Assembly: GCA_019459055.1 (NCBI GenBank)
Contig: JAIBEI010000041.1
Coordinates: 64,863 to 128,862 of the forward strand
Origin: Thiobacillus sp.
GTDB taxonomy: Bacteria; Pseudomonadota; Gammaproteobacteria; Burkholderiales; Thiobacillaceae
Direction: 5' to 3'
Length of the DNA stretch: 64,000 nt
In this document: one piece after another, positions 51,087-62,465 of the stretch
How the letters are laid out: each line of letters opens with the position of its first letter
Position numbering within the stretch: the first letter of the stretch is position 1
Notes under the pieces: model-generated
Told to the model about the DNA's origin: nothing
Database searches by the model: none
Seen by the model: only the letters and a program-made list of their open reading frames with translations
Made by a program: the position numbers and the translations under genes

Positions 51087-51961
51087 ACACCCTGACCGGG
51101 CAGGTCGTCGCCGCTTTCAGCCGCCGTTTCATCGTCGCGACCGCCAGCGGCGAACTGCCCTGCCAGGTCAAGGGCCGGCAGTTGCGCGTGGTGTGCGGCG
51201 ACCAGGTCGAAGTCCGGCGCGACGGCGATGCCGGCGTGATCGAGGCCGTGCTGCCGCGCGCCAGCCTGCTCTACCGCTCCGACGCCTTCAAGTCCAAGGC
51301 CATTGCCGCCAACGTCACCCAGCTTGCCGTGGTAGTCGCCGCGCGGCCGAGCTTTTCGATGGAATTGGTGCAGCGCTGCATCCTCACCGCCGAGGACCAG
51401 GACATCGCCAGCCTGCTGATCCTCAACAAATCGGACCTGCCGGAAACGCCGGCTGCGCTGGAACGCCTCGGCCTGCTCACCCGCATCGGCTATCCGCTCG
51501 TCATGCTGTCGGCGCTGACCGACGTGGCGCCGCTGCGCCCGGCCCTGCACGGTCACACCACGCTCTTGATCGGGCAGTCCGGAATGGGCAAGTCGACCCT
51601 CATCAACGCGCTTTTTCCGGGCGCCGACGTGGTGACCGCTGAGTATTCCGAGGCGCTCGACAGCGGGCGCCACACCACCACCCACACTCGCCTGCACCGG
51701 CTGGACGCCGACTCGGCGGTGATTGATTCGCCCGGCCTGCAGGAATTTGCCCTGCAGCACATGGATGCCGGTGCACTGGCGCATGGCTTCGTCGAGTTCC
51801 GCCCGTTTCTGGGACAGTGCCGCTTCCGCGACTGTAAGCACGAGACCGAGCCGGGCTGCCGGCTGCAGGAAGCGGCCGCCGCGGGCGAGATCGACCCGGC
51901 GCGAATCAAGCTGTTCCAGACCCTGCGCCGCCTGCAGCAAAACGCCGCCCAGCGTCTATAA
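51083..51961 (+). CDS. rsgA: Ribosome small subunit-dependent GTPase A; non-canonical start likely
   Basis: NKSDLP, GQSGMGKSTLINAL, DSPGLQEF; C-terminal Zn motif. OB-fold start TGQVVAAFSRRFIVATASGELPCQVKGRQL lies upstream of the first ATG/GTG/TTG. Confidence 0.9.
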   Translation: MNTLTGQVVAAFSRRFIVATASGELPCQVKGRQLRVVCGDQVEVRRDGDAGVIEAVLPRASLLYRSDAFKSKAIAANVTQLAVVVAARPSFSMELVQRCILTAEDQDIASLLILNKSDLPETPAALERLGLLTRIGYPLVMLSALTDVAPLRPALHGHTTLLIGQSGMGKSTLINALFPGADVVTAEYSEALDSGRHTTTHTRLHRLDADSAVIDSPGLQEFALQHMDAGALAHGFVEFRPFLGQCRFRDCKHETEPGCRLQEAAAAGEIDPARIKLFQTLRRLQQNAAQRL

Positions 51962-51993
51962 ACCAAGCTGGCTTACATCAGAGGAGAGCGGCC

Positions 51994-52503
51994 ATGAAAT
52001 CAATTCTGGTTGCGTTGATGGGGCTATGGCTGGGATTTTCCGCACCGGCACAGTCCGCCGGAAAATGGGTGGCGACGCCCTACGCGCCAGCCAGAGTCGT
52101 GTTCGAGTTCTATCTGGACGACCCGCAGAAAATCGGCAGCGCGCTCTACTGGGTGCGCTCGCTGATGAATCCCCTGCAGGCAGCGCCGTATAACTACTCG
52201 CCCGAAGATTTGAGCATCGTCGTCGTGATCCACGGCACCGAGATCGTCACGGTGGCGAAAAAGAACGAGGCGAAATACCGGGAAGCCGTCGACCGCATGC
52301 GTTACTACGCTGATTTAGGGGTGTCGTTCAAGGTGTGCGGGCAGGCCGCGGAAGATTTCGGCTACGCGGTAAAAGATTTTCAGGACTTCATCGAAGTCGT
52401 GCCCAACGCCATCACCGAACTGGCGCACTGGCAGCAGCGGGGCTATGCGCTGATCGTGCCCCAGATACTGGACAAGCGGATCGACATCGAGTCGATCCGC
52501 TGA
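51994..52503 (+). CDS. Secreted DsrE-like protein 3
   Basis: Signal peptide; RVVFEFYLDDPQKIGSALYWVRSLM...LSIVVVIHGTEIVTV...VSFKVCGQAAEDFG...GYALIVPQ. Confidence 0.78.
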   Translation: MKSILVALMGLWLGFSAPAQSAGKWVATPYAPARVVFEFYLDDPQKIGSALYWVRSLMNPLQAAPYNYSPEDLSIVVVIHGTEIVTVAKKNEAKYREAVDRMRYYADLGVSFKVCGQAAEDFGYAVKDFQDFIEVVPNAITELAHWQQRGYALIVPQILDKRIDIESIR

Positions 52504-52512
52504 CAGCTGGCC

Positions 52513-52947
52513 TTATTCCGGCCAGTGCTTGATGTAGCGCTTCAAGAGGCTGTTCTCGAATTTGGCTTCCTTCAGGCTGGCGCGCGCCACGTCGTGGAAG
52601 GAAATGATGCCGAGCAGCTTGTCTTTTTCGAGAATCGGCAGGTGGCTGATATGCGACTTGGTCATCACGTCGCGCGCATAGTCGACCGAATCGTCGGCAT
52701 CGGCCACCACCGGCTCAGTCACCATGATGGTGCTGACCTGCGCATCCTTCAAGTCGCAGCCCTGCTTGACCATGCCCTGCATCACGTCACGCTCGGTCAG
52801 CAATCCCACCATCTCGCCGTTCTTCAGCACCACCAGCGAACCCACGCCCAGGCTCACCAGCTTGGCGACGGCGCTTTCCACCGAATCGGTCGGCTCGATG
52901 CTGTAGATGGCGTCGCTTTTGAAGGTGAGGATTTCGCGAATCAACAT
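52513..52947 (-). CDS. CBS-domain pair protein
   Basis: AVAKLVSLGVGSLVVLKNGEMVGLLTERDVM and second CBS repeat. Confidence 0.9.
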   Translation of the reverse strand: MLIREILTFKSDAIYSIEPTDSVESAVAKLVSLGVGSLVVLKNGEMVGLLTERDVMQGMVKQGCDLKDAQVSTIMVTEPVVADADDSVDYARDVMTKSHISHLPILEKDKLLGIISFHDVARASLKEAKFENSLLKRYIKHWPE

Positions 52948-53015
52948 GGTGATCTCCGGGGTCGGCTTGAGGGTGTGCGCAATAATTTGATAATAGAACG
53001 ATGGCGCGCGGCGGG

Positions 53016-53561
53016 CTATGGTCTGACCAGCGCAGCTTCGACCCGGCGGCGATTCTCGGCGCCAGTCAGCGTCTCGACCAGCGCCAGCGCAAAGTCCATC
53101 GCTGTGCCGGGGCCGCGCGAGGTCAGCACCTTACCGTCCTGCACCACGGCTGAGGTGCTGACGGTCACGCCGGGCACGCCATCGAGCGAGCCGGGGTAGC
53201 TGGTCGCCTGCTTGTCCTTGAGCAGCCCTGCTTCGGCCAGCACCATCGGCGCGGCGCAGATGGCGGCGGTGTACTTGCCGGCTGCCGCCATCTTTTTCAG
53301 CAGTTCGAGGATGCGCGCATCCTCCTTCAGATGCGTCGCCCCCGGCATGCCGCCCGGCAGCACCACCATGTCGTAGTCGTCCTGCAAGGCCACGTCGAGC
53401 GTGACGTCGGGCACCAGCTGCACACCGCGGCTGGCCCGGACGATGCCGGGCTTGAGGCCCGCCGTCACCACCTCGATGCCGCCGCGGCGCAGCAGGTCGA
53501 TGATCGTGACGGCTTCGAGTTCTTCACAGCCGTCTGCCAGGGGAACCAGAACCTTGGTCAT
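53016..53561 (-). CDS. DJ-1/PfpI family protein (YajL-like)
   Basis: KVLVPLADGCEELEAVTIIDLLRRGGIEVVTAGL...AAICAAPMVLAEAGLL. Confidence 0.92.
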   Translation of the reverse strand: MTKVLVPLADGCEELEAVTIIDLLRRGGIEVVTAGLKPGIVRASRGVQLVPDVTLDVALQDDYDMVVLPGGMPGATHLKEDARILELLKKMAAAGKYTAAICAAPMVLAEAGLLKDKQATSYPGSLDGVPGVTVSTSAVVQDGKVLTSRGPGTAMDFALALVETLTGAENRRRVEAALVRP

Positions 53562-53606
53562 GCGCGTCTCCTAATGTCCTGAGCTGAAAATGCGCGACGG
53601 GAAGGG

Positions 53607-54092
53607 TCAGTCGCGAAAATTCTGATACTGCAGCGGAAAATCGGTGATGGACTTGCGCACCAGCGCGATGGTGTCCTGCAGCAGGTCGCGCTTGGCGCCG
53701 GACACGCGTACGGCGTCGCCCTGGATGCTGGCCTGCACCTTGAGCTTGCTGTCCTTGATGCAGCGGACGATCTTCTTCGCCAGTTCGGTTTCCACGCCGG
53801 TCTTCACCGTCACGCTGCGCTTGACCTTGTTGCCCGAGACTTTCTCGACGCTGCCGAGTTCCAGGCACATCACGTCGACGCCGCGCTTGGCGAGCTTCTG
53901 CGCCAGGATGTCGTAGACCTGTTCCAGCTGGAATTCAGTGTCGGCGTGAATCGTCAATACGTAATCGGCCTGCTCGACGCGCGCGTCGGAACCCTTGAAA
54001 TCGAAACGGGTGGACACTTCCTTGTTGACCTGGTCAACCGCGTTGCGCACTTCCTGCTTGTCGACTTCGGACACGATATCAAAACTCGGCAC
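53607..54092 (-). CDS. YajQ family nucleotide-binding protein
   Basis: [43 protein letters not shown] start. Confidence 0.93.
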   Translation of the reverse strand: MPSFDIVSEVDKQEVRNAVDQVNKEVSTRFDFKGSDARVEQADYVLTIHADTEFQLEQVYDILAQKLAKRGVDVMCLELGSVEKVSGNKVKRSVTVKTGVETELAKKIVRCIKDSKLKVQASIQGDAVRVSGAKRDLLQDTIALVRKSITDFPLQYQNFRD

Positions 54093-54272
54093 TTTGATTA
54101 CTCCTTGAAATGCGGATGGTTCATAAGACACAGGAATGCGAAACCATGTAGGCACGGCGCCCTCGCCGCGATTTCGCATTCGAGCACGCTTCATGGCTTC
54201 GGGCCGGGGGCGGCCCTCCTACAACAGCGCCGCACCTACAACGATAGTAGCGCACCAATGGATAGCCCGGGT

Positions 54273-54857
54273 TTATGAAACATCCGGTTTCATGTCCATC
54301 GCAAACGATTGCACTGGCAGCCCGGTTTCGTCGTGGAACTCTGCCGCCGCCATCACCCCCAGCCGCGCCAAGGCCTCGGCGTCGAGCGAGGGCGCGCGCC
54401 AGGCCGCATACATTGCCCCCAGCGCATACGAACTGCCGCTGCCGTAGGCATAAAAGCGCGAGAACTCCTGCACCGTGCGATGCGCAGCCACGCCGAAAAT
54501 TCCGCGCGGGTTGGCGATCAGCACGTCCATGCGGGAGGATTCGAGGTCTTCTTCCTTGTCCTCTCCGGTCTGCAGGTAGTAGTGCTCCTTGAGGGCGCCG
54601 TGCATCGTGTTCCATACGCGGAAAATGTCCGCCGCCGAATCGAGTTGCGGCGGTGTGTCCAGCGAGGAAAAATAGTCCGCCAGGATCAGCTTGAAGGTGG
54701 CCGATCCGGTGATTGCGATATGGCTGTCACCGATGCGGATGATCTTCTCATGGTTCGCCACGTAGTCGGCGGACTCCTTGCCGCTGCCCCACTTCGTCAG
54801 CGTGTCCGCCGCGATCGCGATGCGGCCGTCCTTCTTGACGACGGTGACGGTGGTCAT
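54273..54857 (-). CDS. Beta-proteobacterial proteasome homolog (BPH), Ntn-hydrolase family
   Basis: MTTVTVVKKDGRIAIAADTLTKWGSGKESADYVANHEKIIRIGDSHIAITGSATFKLIL; HslV-like N-terminus with Thr after Met. Confidence 0.85.
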   Translation of the reverse strand: MTTVTVVKKDGRIAIAADTLTKWGSGKESADYVANHEKIIRIGDSHIAITGSATFKLILADYFSSLDTPPQLDSAADIFRVWNTMHGALKEHYYLQTGEDKEEDLESSRMDVLIANPRGIFGVAAHRTVQEFSRFYAYGSGSSYALGAMYAAWRAPSLDAEALARLGVMAAAEFHDETGLPVQSFAMDMKPDVS

Positions 54858-54860
54858 CGC

Positions 54861-55175
54861 TCAGGCGAAATGGCAGACGTAGTGATACGGCTCGCCGGCG
54901 ACCTCGATTTCGAAGCTGGAATTGCCCGGCACGTTGAACGACTGCCCGGCACCGTAAGCTTTCCACTCGCTTTCGCCCGCCATCTTGACCCGACACGACC
55001 CCGCCACCGTTTCCATGATTTCCGGGGCGCCGGTATTGAAGGTGAGCGTGGACGGCAGGATCACGCCGACCGATTTCTTGCTGCCGTCGGCCAGCGTGAG
55101 GCTGTGCGACACGCATTTGCCGTCGAAGTAGACGTTGGCCTTTTTGGTGACGGCGACATTATCGAACTGGGACAT
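54861..55175 (-). CDS. ppnP: Pyrimidine/purine nucleoside phosphorylase (PpnP/YaiE)
   Basis: [52 protein letters not shown]. Confidence 0.92.
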   Translation of the reverse strand: MSQFDNVAVTKKANVYFDGKCVSHSLTLADGSKKSVGVILPSTLTFNTGAPEIMETVAGSCRVKMAGESEWKAYGAGQSFNVPGNSSFEIEVAGEPYHYVCHFA

Positions 55176-55177
55176 GC

Positions 55178-56407
<1,230 letters not shown>

Positions 56408-56418
56408 GGTTTCAATGT

Positions 56419-56658
56419 TCAATGGGTGGAGCCGGAGGTGTTCTTGTCGATGATTTCGATCTGGCCGGGGAAGCCGCCGATCTTCAGGATGTCGAGGTTG
56501 GCAGCCTGGCTGGCCTTCTGGATCTCGATGCCGACCACGCGGCCGTCCGCGGACAGGTTGAGCACGATGCCCTCGTGCGCTTCCCACGCCTGCGCGGGAT
56601 TCTCGGGACTGATTTCGACATAGAGCGAATCCATGTCCTTGAAGTAGGCGATATTCAT
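56419..56658 (-). CDS. DUF2283-family small protein
   Basis: [50 protein letters not shown]. Confidence 0.8.
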   Translation of the reverse strand: MNIAYFKDMDSLYVEISPENPAQAWEAHEGIVLNLSADGRVVGIEIQKASQAANLDILKIGGFPGQIEIIDKNTSGSTH

Positions 56659-57575
56659 GATTCGATTTTTCCCAGCAGCAGATATTCCATCAGTGCCTTC
56701 TGCACGTGCAGGCGGTTCTCCGCCTCGTCCCACACCACCGACTGCGGGCCGTCGATCACCTCGGCGGTGACCTCCTCGCCGCGGTGCGCCGGCAGGCAGT
56801 GCATGAAGACGGCATCGGATTTCGCCACCCGCATCATGTCGGCGTCCACCTGCCAGTCGGCGAAGTCTTTCATCCGCTCATCGTTTTCCGCTTCCCAGCC
56901 CATGCTGGTCCACACGTCGGTGGTCACCAGATCGGCGCCGCGGCAGGCGTCCATCGGGTCGGCAAAGCTCTCGAAGTGGTCGGTGCCGTACAGGCCCGCG
57001 CGTTCCGGCTCGACTTCATAGCCGGGCGGGGTCGACACGTGCACGTTGAAACCGAGTATTTCGGCCGCCTGCAGCCAGGTGTTGCACATGTTGTTGGAAT
57101 CGCCGACCCACGCCACGGTCTTGCCCTGGATCGAGCCGCGATTCTCGATGAAGGTGAAGATGTCGGCGAGGATCTGGCACGGGTGGTATTCGTTGGTGAG
57201 GCCGTTGATCACCGGCACGCGCGAGTGCGCGGCGAAGCGCTCGATGATTTCCTGCTCGAAGGTGCGGATCATCACGATATCGACCATGCGCGAGATGACC
57301 TCGCCCGCATCCTCCACCGGCTCGCCGCGGCCCAGCTGGGTGTCGCGCGTGTTGAGGTAGATCGCCGAGCCGCCGAGCTGGTGCATGCCCGCCTCGAACG
57401 AGAGCCGGGTGCGGGTCGAGCTTTTCTCGAAAATCATCGCCATCGTGCGATCGACCAGCGGGTGGTACGGCTGATATTTCTTGAAGCGCGACTTGATCAG
57501 CCGCGCGCGCTCGAACAGATACAGCAGCTCGTCGCGCGACAGATCCTTGAATTGCAGGAAATGCCTCAGCATCAC
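56655..57575 (-). CDS. argF: Ornithine carbamoyltransferase
   Basis: [27 protein letters not shown]...[13 protein letters not shown]. Confidence 0.97.
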   Translation of the reverse strand: MMLRHFLQFKDLSRDELLYLFERARLIKSRFKKYQPYHPLVDRTMAMIFEKSSTRTRLSFEAGMHQLGGSAIYLNTRDTQLGRGEPVEDAGEVISRMVDIVMIRTFEQEIIERFAAHSRVPVINGLTNEYHPCQILADIFTFIENRGSIQGKTVAWVGDSNNMCNTWLQAAEILGFNVHVSTPPGYEVEPERAGLYGTDHFESFADPMDACRGADLVTTDVWTSMGWEAENDERMKDFADWQVDADMMRVAKSDAVFMHCLPAHRGEEVTAEVIDGPQSVVWDEAENRLHVQKALMEYLLLGKIES

Positions 57576-58753
57576 GCTGCCTGCTGCAGATAGTTCTTGA
57601 CGATGCCGGACACCGCCGAAACCAGCGCATCGACTTCGGCTTCACCGTAAATCAACGGCGGCACCAGGCGGATGACCGTGTCGGCGGTGACGTTGATCAG
57701 CACGCCGGCGTCGCGCGCCACCGCCACCAGCTCGGCGCACGGGCGATCGAGTTCGATGCCGATCATCAGGCCCTCGCCGCGGATGTCGACCACGCCGTGC
57801 ACACCGTCCAGCGCCTGCCGCAGGCCGCTGCGGATCGCCTCGCCGCGCACGCGCGCATTGTCGAGCAGCTTTTCATCCTCGATCGCATCGAGCGTCGCCA
57901 GCGCCGCCGCGCACGCCAGCGGGTTGCCGCCGAAGGTCGAGCCGTGGTTGCCCGGCTTGAAAACGTCCGCCGCCGCGCCGCGCGCGAGGCAGGCGCCGAT
58001 CGGCATGCCCGAGCCGAGGCCCTTAGCCAGCGCGATCACGTCGGGCATCACGCCCGAATGCTGAAAACCGAACCAGGTGCCGGTGCGGCCGATGCCGGTC
58101 TGCACTTCGTCCAGCATCAGCAGCCAGCCGTGGGCATCGCAAATCGCACGCAATTCAGCCAGATAGTCGGGCGCCATCAGGTTGATTCCGCCTTCGCCCT
58201 GCACCACTTCAGCCAGCACAGCGACCACGCTCTTGTTGTGCTCGGCGACGTGGCGAATCGCCTCCAGATCGTTGAACGGCACCCGCGCAAAACCCGTCAG
58301 CAGCGGCTCGAAGCCGGCCTGGATCTTGCGGCTGCCGGTTGCGGTCAGCGTCGCCATGGTGCGGCCGTGGAAGGCCTTCTCCATCACGATGATGGTCGGC
58401 ACTTCGATGCCCTTGCCGTGGCCGTATAGGCGCGCCAGCTTGATCGCAGCCTCGTTGGCCTCGCAGCCCGAATTGCAGAAGAAGGCGCGGTCCATGCCGG
58501 CCAGTTCGCACAGGCGGTCGGCCAGCGCTTCCTGCCGCGGCACGCGGTACAGGTTGGACGTATGGATCAGGGTCGCGGCCTGGTCGGCAATCGCCTTCAC
58601 CAGTTTGGGGTGGGCATGGCCCAGCCCGTTCACCGCCACGCCGGCGACCGCATCGAGATAGCGCTTGCCGGCTTCGTCCCACAGATAGGCGCCTTCGCCG
58701 CGAACAAAGGCGACGGGTTGGCGGGCATAGGTATTCATCAAGTGTTCGGACAT
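57572..58753 (-). CDS. argD: Acetylornithine aminotransferase
   Basis: FFCNSGCEANEAAIKLAR...LMLDEVQTGIGRTGTWFGFQ...GNHGSTFGGNPLACAAALA. Confidence 0.96.
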   Translation of the reverse strand: MSEHLMNTYARQPVAFVRGEGAYLWDEAGKRYLDAVAGVAVNGLGHAHPKLVKAIADQAATLIHTSNLYRVPRQEALADRLCELAGMDRAFFCNSGCEANEAAIKLARLYGHGKGIEVPTIIVMEKAFHGRTMATLTATGSRKIQAGFEPLLTGFARVPFNDLEAIRHVAEHNKSVVAVLAEVVQGEGGINLMAPDYLAELRAICDAHGWLLMLDEVQTGIGRTGTWFGFQHSGVMPDVIALAKGLGSGMPIGACLARGAAADVFKPGNHGSTFGGNPLACAAALATLDAIEDEKLLDNARVRGEAIRSGLRQALDGVHGVVDIRGEGLMIGIELDRPCAELVAVARDAGVLINVTADTVIRLVPPLIYGEAEVDALVSAVSGIVKNYLQQAA

Positions 58754-59054
58754 GGCTCTAAGGTCTACTCTGCAAAGACAAAATCATTCACTAAAGCAAT
58801 ACGGCGGCCTAAGCCGCCGTATCCGTTCCAGAATAGTACTACGCTCGCGTTTTTTGGGCTATCACAAGCCGTGCACACCCGCACCCATGAAATACAGCAT
58901 GGAGATCAATAGCAATGGGTATTGGTGCGCGATGCAGGGGAGGCGAGCCGTCGCCACGGCCGACCGGCGGAAGAACAGCCGCGCGCGGCACGGCAACATT
59001 TCCGCCCCGGGCTGCGTGCTAAAATCCGCCGACCCCTTCAGCAGCCCCCCACTC

Positions 59055-59336
59055 ATGGATGACGCATCCGCCAACGCTCCCTTCATCATTCGCGGCATCA
59101 CCACCCGAGGCGCCCGGTTTCGGCCGAGCGACTGGACCGAGCGGCTGGCGGGTGCGTTCGCGGTGGTCGATCCCAACCACCGCACCAATTATTCGCCTTA
59201 TGTGCAACCCACCACGCTGGACGGCATCCCCTGCGTTGTGGTGGACAAAAAGCTCAGGGACTCCAACCCGACCGCCTACCGTTTCCTGCAAAACTTTGCC
59301 GAGAGCAACGAATTGGTGACCGAGAACGCCGGCTGA
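59055..59336 (+). CDS. DUF3579-family protein
   Basis: FIIRGITTRGARFRPSDWTERLAGAFAVVDPNHRTNYSPYVQPTTLDGIPCVVVDKKLRD. Confidence 0.85.
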   Translation: MDDASANAPFIIRGITTRGARFRPSDWTERLAGAFAVVDPNHRTNYSPYVQPTTLDGIPCVVVDKKLRDSNPTAYRFLQNFAESNELVTENAG

Positions 59337-59348
59337 ACCGCCGGAACG

Positions 59349-59387
59349 GCAATAAAAAACGCCGCGTATCGCGGCGTTTTTTATTGC
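59349..59387. terminator. Bidirectional terminator between DUF3579 gene and rpsT
   Basis: gcaataaaaaacgccgc gtatc gcggcgttttttattgc, perfect 17-bp inverted repeat. Confidence 0.85.
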
Positions 59388-59422
59388 ACTGCGCTGACCA
59401 GGCAGCGCGGAGCGTCGGGCGC

Positions 59423-59689
59423 TCAGGCCGCCATGCTTTTGACTGCCATGGACAGACGGCTCTTGTGGCGTGATGCCTTGTTCTTGTGGACAATTTTCTT
59501 GTCGGCAATGCTGTCGATCAGGCTCATGGAAGCCTGGAAAACCTGCTGTGCAGCGGCCTTGTCACCGGCTTCGATCGCCTTGCGCACTTTCTTGATCGCG
59601 GTACGGAATTCCGAGCGCTGGCTCATGTTGCTGTCGCGCTGCGCGCTGGCTTGACGTGCGCGCTTGCGCGCCTGGGCGGAGTTCGCCAT
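59423..59689 (-). CDS. rpsT: 30S ribosomal protein S20
   Basis: [39 protein letters not shown]...[11 protein letters not shown]. Confidence 0.97.
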   Translation of the reverse strand: MANSAQARKRARQASAQRDSNMSQRSEFRTAIKKVRKAIEAGDKAAAQQVFQASMSLIDSIADKKIVHKNKASRHKSRLSMAVKSMAA

Positions 59690-59931
59690 ATTTTCTGCTC
59701 CTGATAAGCCCAGCCGGAGGCGGGGCATTGGGTCTCTAAGCGCCCTGCACAATGGGCAAGGCAAAAAATCAATCCTGAATCTGAAGCGTCCTGATTTCCA
59801 CGGGCGCCACTGGGCAGATTCACCAAAGCCCGCGATTGTACGGGAAACCCCCGCCACAAATCAAGCGGCTTTTGCATGTGGTTGCAGTTGGCGCGCCCGC
59901 CCCGCACAATGCGCGCAAAACGCCACCGCCC

Positions 59932-61470
59932 ATGAATCTCCTCAAAGCCCTCGCTGCGGTCAGCAGCATGACCCTGCTTTCCCGCATCCTGGGATTCATG
60001 CGCGACGCCATCATCGCCCGCGTTTTCGGGGCTGGCATGCTGACCGACGCCTTCTTCGTCGCCTTCAAGATCCCCAACCTGCTGCGGCGCCTGTTCGCCG
60101 AGGGCGCGTTCTCGCAGGCCTTCGTGCCCATCCTCGCGGAATACAAAAGCCGCCGCGGCCACGACGCCACCCAGACCCTGGTCAACCAGGTCGGCACCGT
60201 CCTCACGCTGGCGCTGGTCGGGGTCGCCCTGCTCGGCGTGGTGGGGGCGCCGTGGGTGGCCTATATCAGCGCGCCCGGGTTCCGGGCCGACCCGGACAAG
60301 TTTGCGCTCACCGTCAGCCTGCTGCGCATCACCTTTCCCTACATCGTCTTCATCTCGCTGGTGGCGCTGGCAGCGGGCATCCTCAACACCCACAGCAAGT
60401 TCTCGGTGCCGGCGTTCGCGCCGGTGCTGCTCAACGTCGCCATGATCGGCGCCGCGCTGTGGCTGGCGCCCTATTTCGACCCGCCGGTGCTGGCGCTGGG
60501 CTGGGGCGTGGCGCTGGGCGGCGTGCTGCAACTGGCGTGGATGTTGCCGCACCTGTTGAAGATCCGCATGCTGCCGCGCCCCACCCGGCACTTCGACGAC
60601 CCCGGCCTCAAGCGCGTCCTCAGGCTGATGGCGCCGGCCACGCTGGGCGTCTCGGTGGCGCAGATCAGCCTCCTGATCAACACCATCTTCGCGTCCTTCC
60701 TCGCCAGTGGCAGCGTATCGTGGCTGTACTATGCCGACCGCCTGATGGAATTTCCCGCCGGCATGCTGGGGGTGGCGCTGGGCACCATCCTGCTGCCCAG
60801 CCTGGCCAGGCATTATGCCGACGACAACCCGGGCGACTACTCGAAGCTGCTCGACTGGGGCCTGCGCCTGACCCTGCTGCTGGCACTGCCCGCGGCCGCC
60901 GCGCTGGCGGTGCTGGCGGTGCCGCTCATCACCACACTGTTTCATTACGGCGCCTTCACCGCGACCGACGTCACCATGACCCAGCGGGCGCTGGTCGCCT
61001 ACAGCGTGGGGCTGGTCGGGCTGATCCTGGTCAAGGTGCTGGCGCCCGGATTCTACGCCCGGCAGAACATCCGCACCCCGGTCAAGGTCGCCCTCTTCAC
61101 CCTGTTCGCCACCCAGATGATGAACCTCGCCTTCATCATCCCGCTCGGCCATGCCGGGCTGGCGCTGTCGATCGGCCTGGCGGCCTGCCTCAACGCCGGC
61201 CTGCTGCTGCACCTGCTGAAAAAACAGAAGATTTACCAGCCGCAACCGGGCTGGACCGGCTATTTCCTGCGCGTGCTGCTGGCGGCCGCGTTGATGGCGG
61301 CGATGCTGTTCTACAGCATGGGCGACGCGCAATGGTGGCTGGCGGCCGGCTTTCTCGACCGCATGATCCGGCTGGCGCTGCTGGTCGGCGGCGGCATCGT
61401 GCTGTATTTCGCCGCGCTCGGCGTGATGGGTTTCCGCCCGCGTCAGTTCGCCCGCCGCGCGGCCGAATAG
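59932..61470 (+). CDS. murJ: Lipid II flippase MurJ
   Basis: [68 protein letters not shown]. Confidence 0.97.
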   Translation: MNLLKALAAVSSMTLLSRILGFMRDAIIARVFGAGMLTDAFFVAFKIPNLLRRLFAEGAFSQAFVPILAEYKSRRGHDATQTLVNQVGTVLTLALVGVALLGVVGAPWVAYISAPGFRADPDKFALTVSLLRITFPYIVFISLVALAAGILNTHSKFSVPAFAPVLLNVAMIGAALWLAPYFDPPVLALGWGVALGGVLQLAWMLPHLLKIRMLPRPTRHFDDPGLKRVLRLMAPATLGVSVAQISLLINTIFASFLASGSVSWLYYADRLMEFPAGMLGVALGTILLPSLARHYADDNPGDYSKLLDWGLRLTLLLALPAAAALAVLAVPLITTLFHYGAFTATDVTMTQRALVAYSVGLVGLILVKVLAPGFYARQNIRTPVKVALFTLFATQMMNLAFIIPLGHAGLALSIGLAACLNAGLLLHLLKKQKIYQPQPGWTGYFLRVLLAAALMAAMLFYSMGDAQWWLAAGFLDRMIRLALLVGGGIVLYFAALGVMGFRPRQFARRAAE

Positions 61471-61527
61471 GGCTCTGAATCGGCTAGAATAAGCCCTTTT
61501 CGGCGTCCCGCCGCCAACGCATCAACC

Positions 61528-62463
61528 ATGCGCATCACCCACGGCTTCACTCCCCTCGGCACGCCCCATGCGGTCACCATCGGCAACTTCGACGGCCTGC
61601 ACCTCGGGCACCAGGCCATGCTCGCCCGCCTGCAGGACGTGGCACGGGCGCGTGGCCTGCCGAGTTGCGTGCTGAGTTTCGAGCCGCATCCGCGCGAGTT
61701 CTTCACCCCCGAGCAGGCGCCCGCGCGCCTGTCCAGCCTGCGTGAAAAAGCCGAGTGCCTGCAGCGGATGGGGATCGACCGGCTGCACGTGTTCCGTTTC
61801 GACCACGCGTTCTCGGCGCTGTCCGCCGAGGCCTTCATCGGGCAGGTGCTGGGCACGACGCTGCAGGCGCACTACGTGCTGGTGGGCGACGATTTCCGTT
61901 ACGGCGCCAAGCGCGCGGGCGATTTCGCCCTGCTCAAGCAGGCCGGCCAATCGCTCGGCTTCGACGCCGAATTCCTGCCCACGGTCGAAGTGGCCGACGA
62001 GCGCGCCTCGTCGACCGCGGTGCGCCAGGCGCTCGCCGCGGGCGAACTCGAACACGCCGCGCGCCTGCTGGGCCGGCCCTACAGCATCTCCGGGCGGGTG
62101 GTGCACGGCGACAAGCTGGGGCGCGACATCGGCTTTCCCACCGCCAACATCCAGCTCAAGCACAACCGGCCGCCGCTACTGGGGATTTTTGCAGTCGAGG
62201 TCTACGGTCTCAACGGCGAGCCGCTGCCGGGGGCGGCCAGCCTGGGCAAACGCCCGACGGTCAAAAATCCCGATGCCGTGCCGGTGCTCGAAGTGCACCT
62301 GTTCGACTTCAATGCGGAGATATACGGCCGCCGCGTGCGGGTGGATTTTCTGCACAAGCTGCGCGACGAAGAAAAATACCCCGACCTCGACAGCCTGGTC
62401 GCGCAGATCCGACGCGACGTCGACAACGCCAAACAATTCCTGAAGCAGCGCCGTGCCCGTTAA
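61528..62463 (+). CDS. ribF: Bifunctional riboflavin kinase/FAD synthetase
   Basis: [30 protein letters not shown]. Confidence 0.96.
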   Translation: MRITHGFTPLGTPHAVTIGNFDGLHLGHQAMLARLQDVARARGLPSCVLSFEPHPREFFTPEQAPARLSSLREKAECLQRMGIDRLHVFRFDHAFSALSAEAFIGQVLGTTLQAHYVLVGDDFRYGAKRAGDFALLKQAGQSLGFDAEFLPTVEVADERASSTAVRQALAAGELEHAARLLGRPYSISGRVVHGDKLGRDIGFPTANIQLKHNRPPLLGIFAVEVYGLNGEPLPGAASLGKRPTVKNPDAVPVLEVHLFDFNAEIYGRRVRVDFLHKLRDEEKYPDLDSLVAQIRRDVDNAKQFLKQRRAR

Positions 62464-62465
62464 AC

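Noticed and set aside
51994-52503. Copy of the GGAATAA-N16-GTCTTA promoter upstream of DsrE-like protein 3
   Set aside because: No matching motif seen between rsgA and this gene; likely co-transcribed with rsgA.
59664-61478. 604-aa forward ORF overlapping murJ in another frame
   Set aside because: Arg/Pro/Ala-rich out-of-frame translation; murJ in the frame starting at 59932 is unambiguous.
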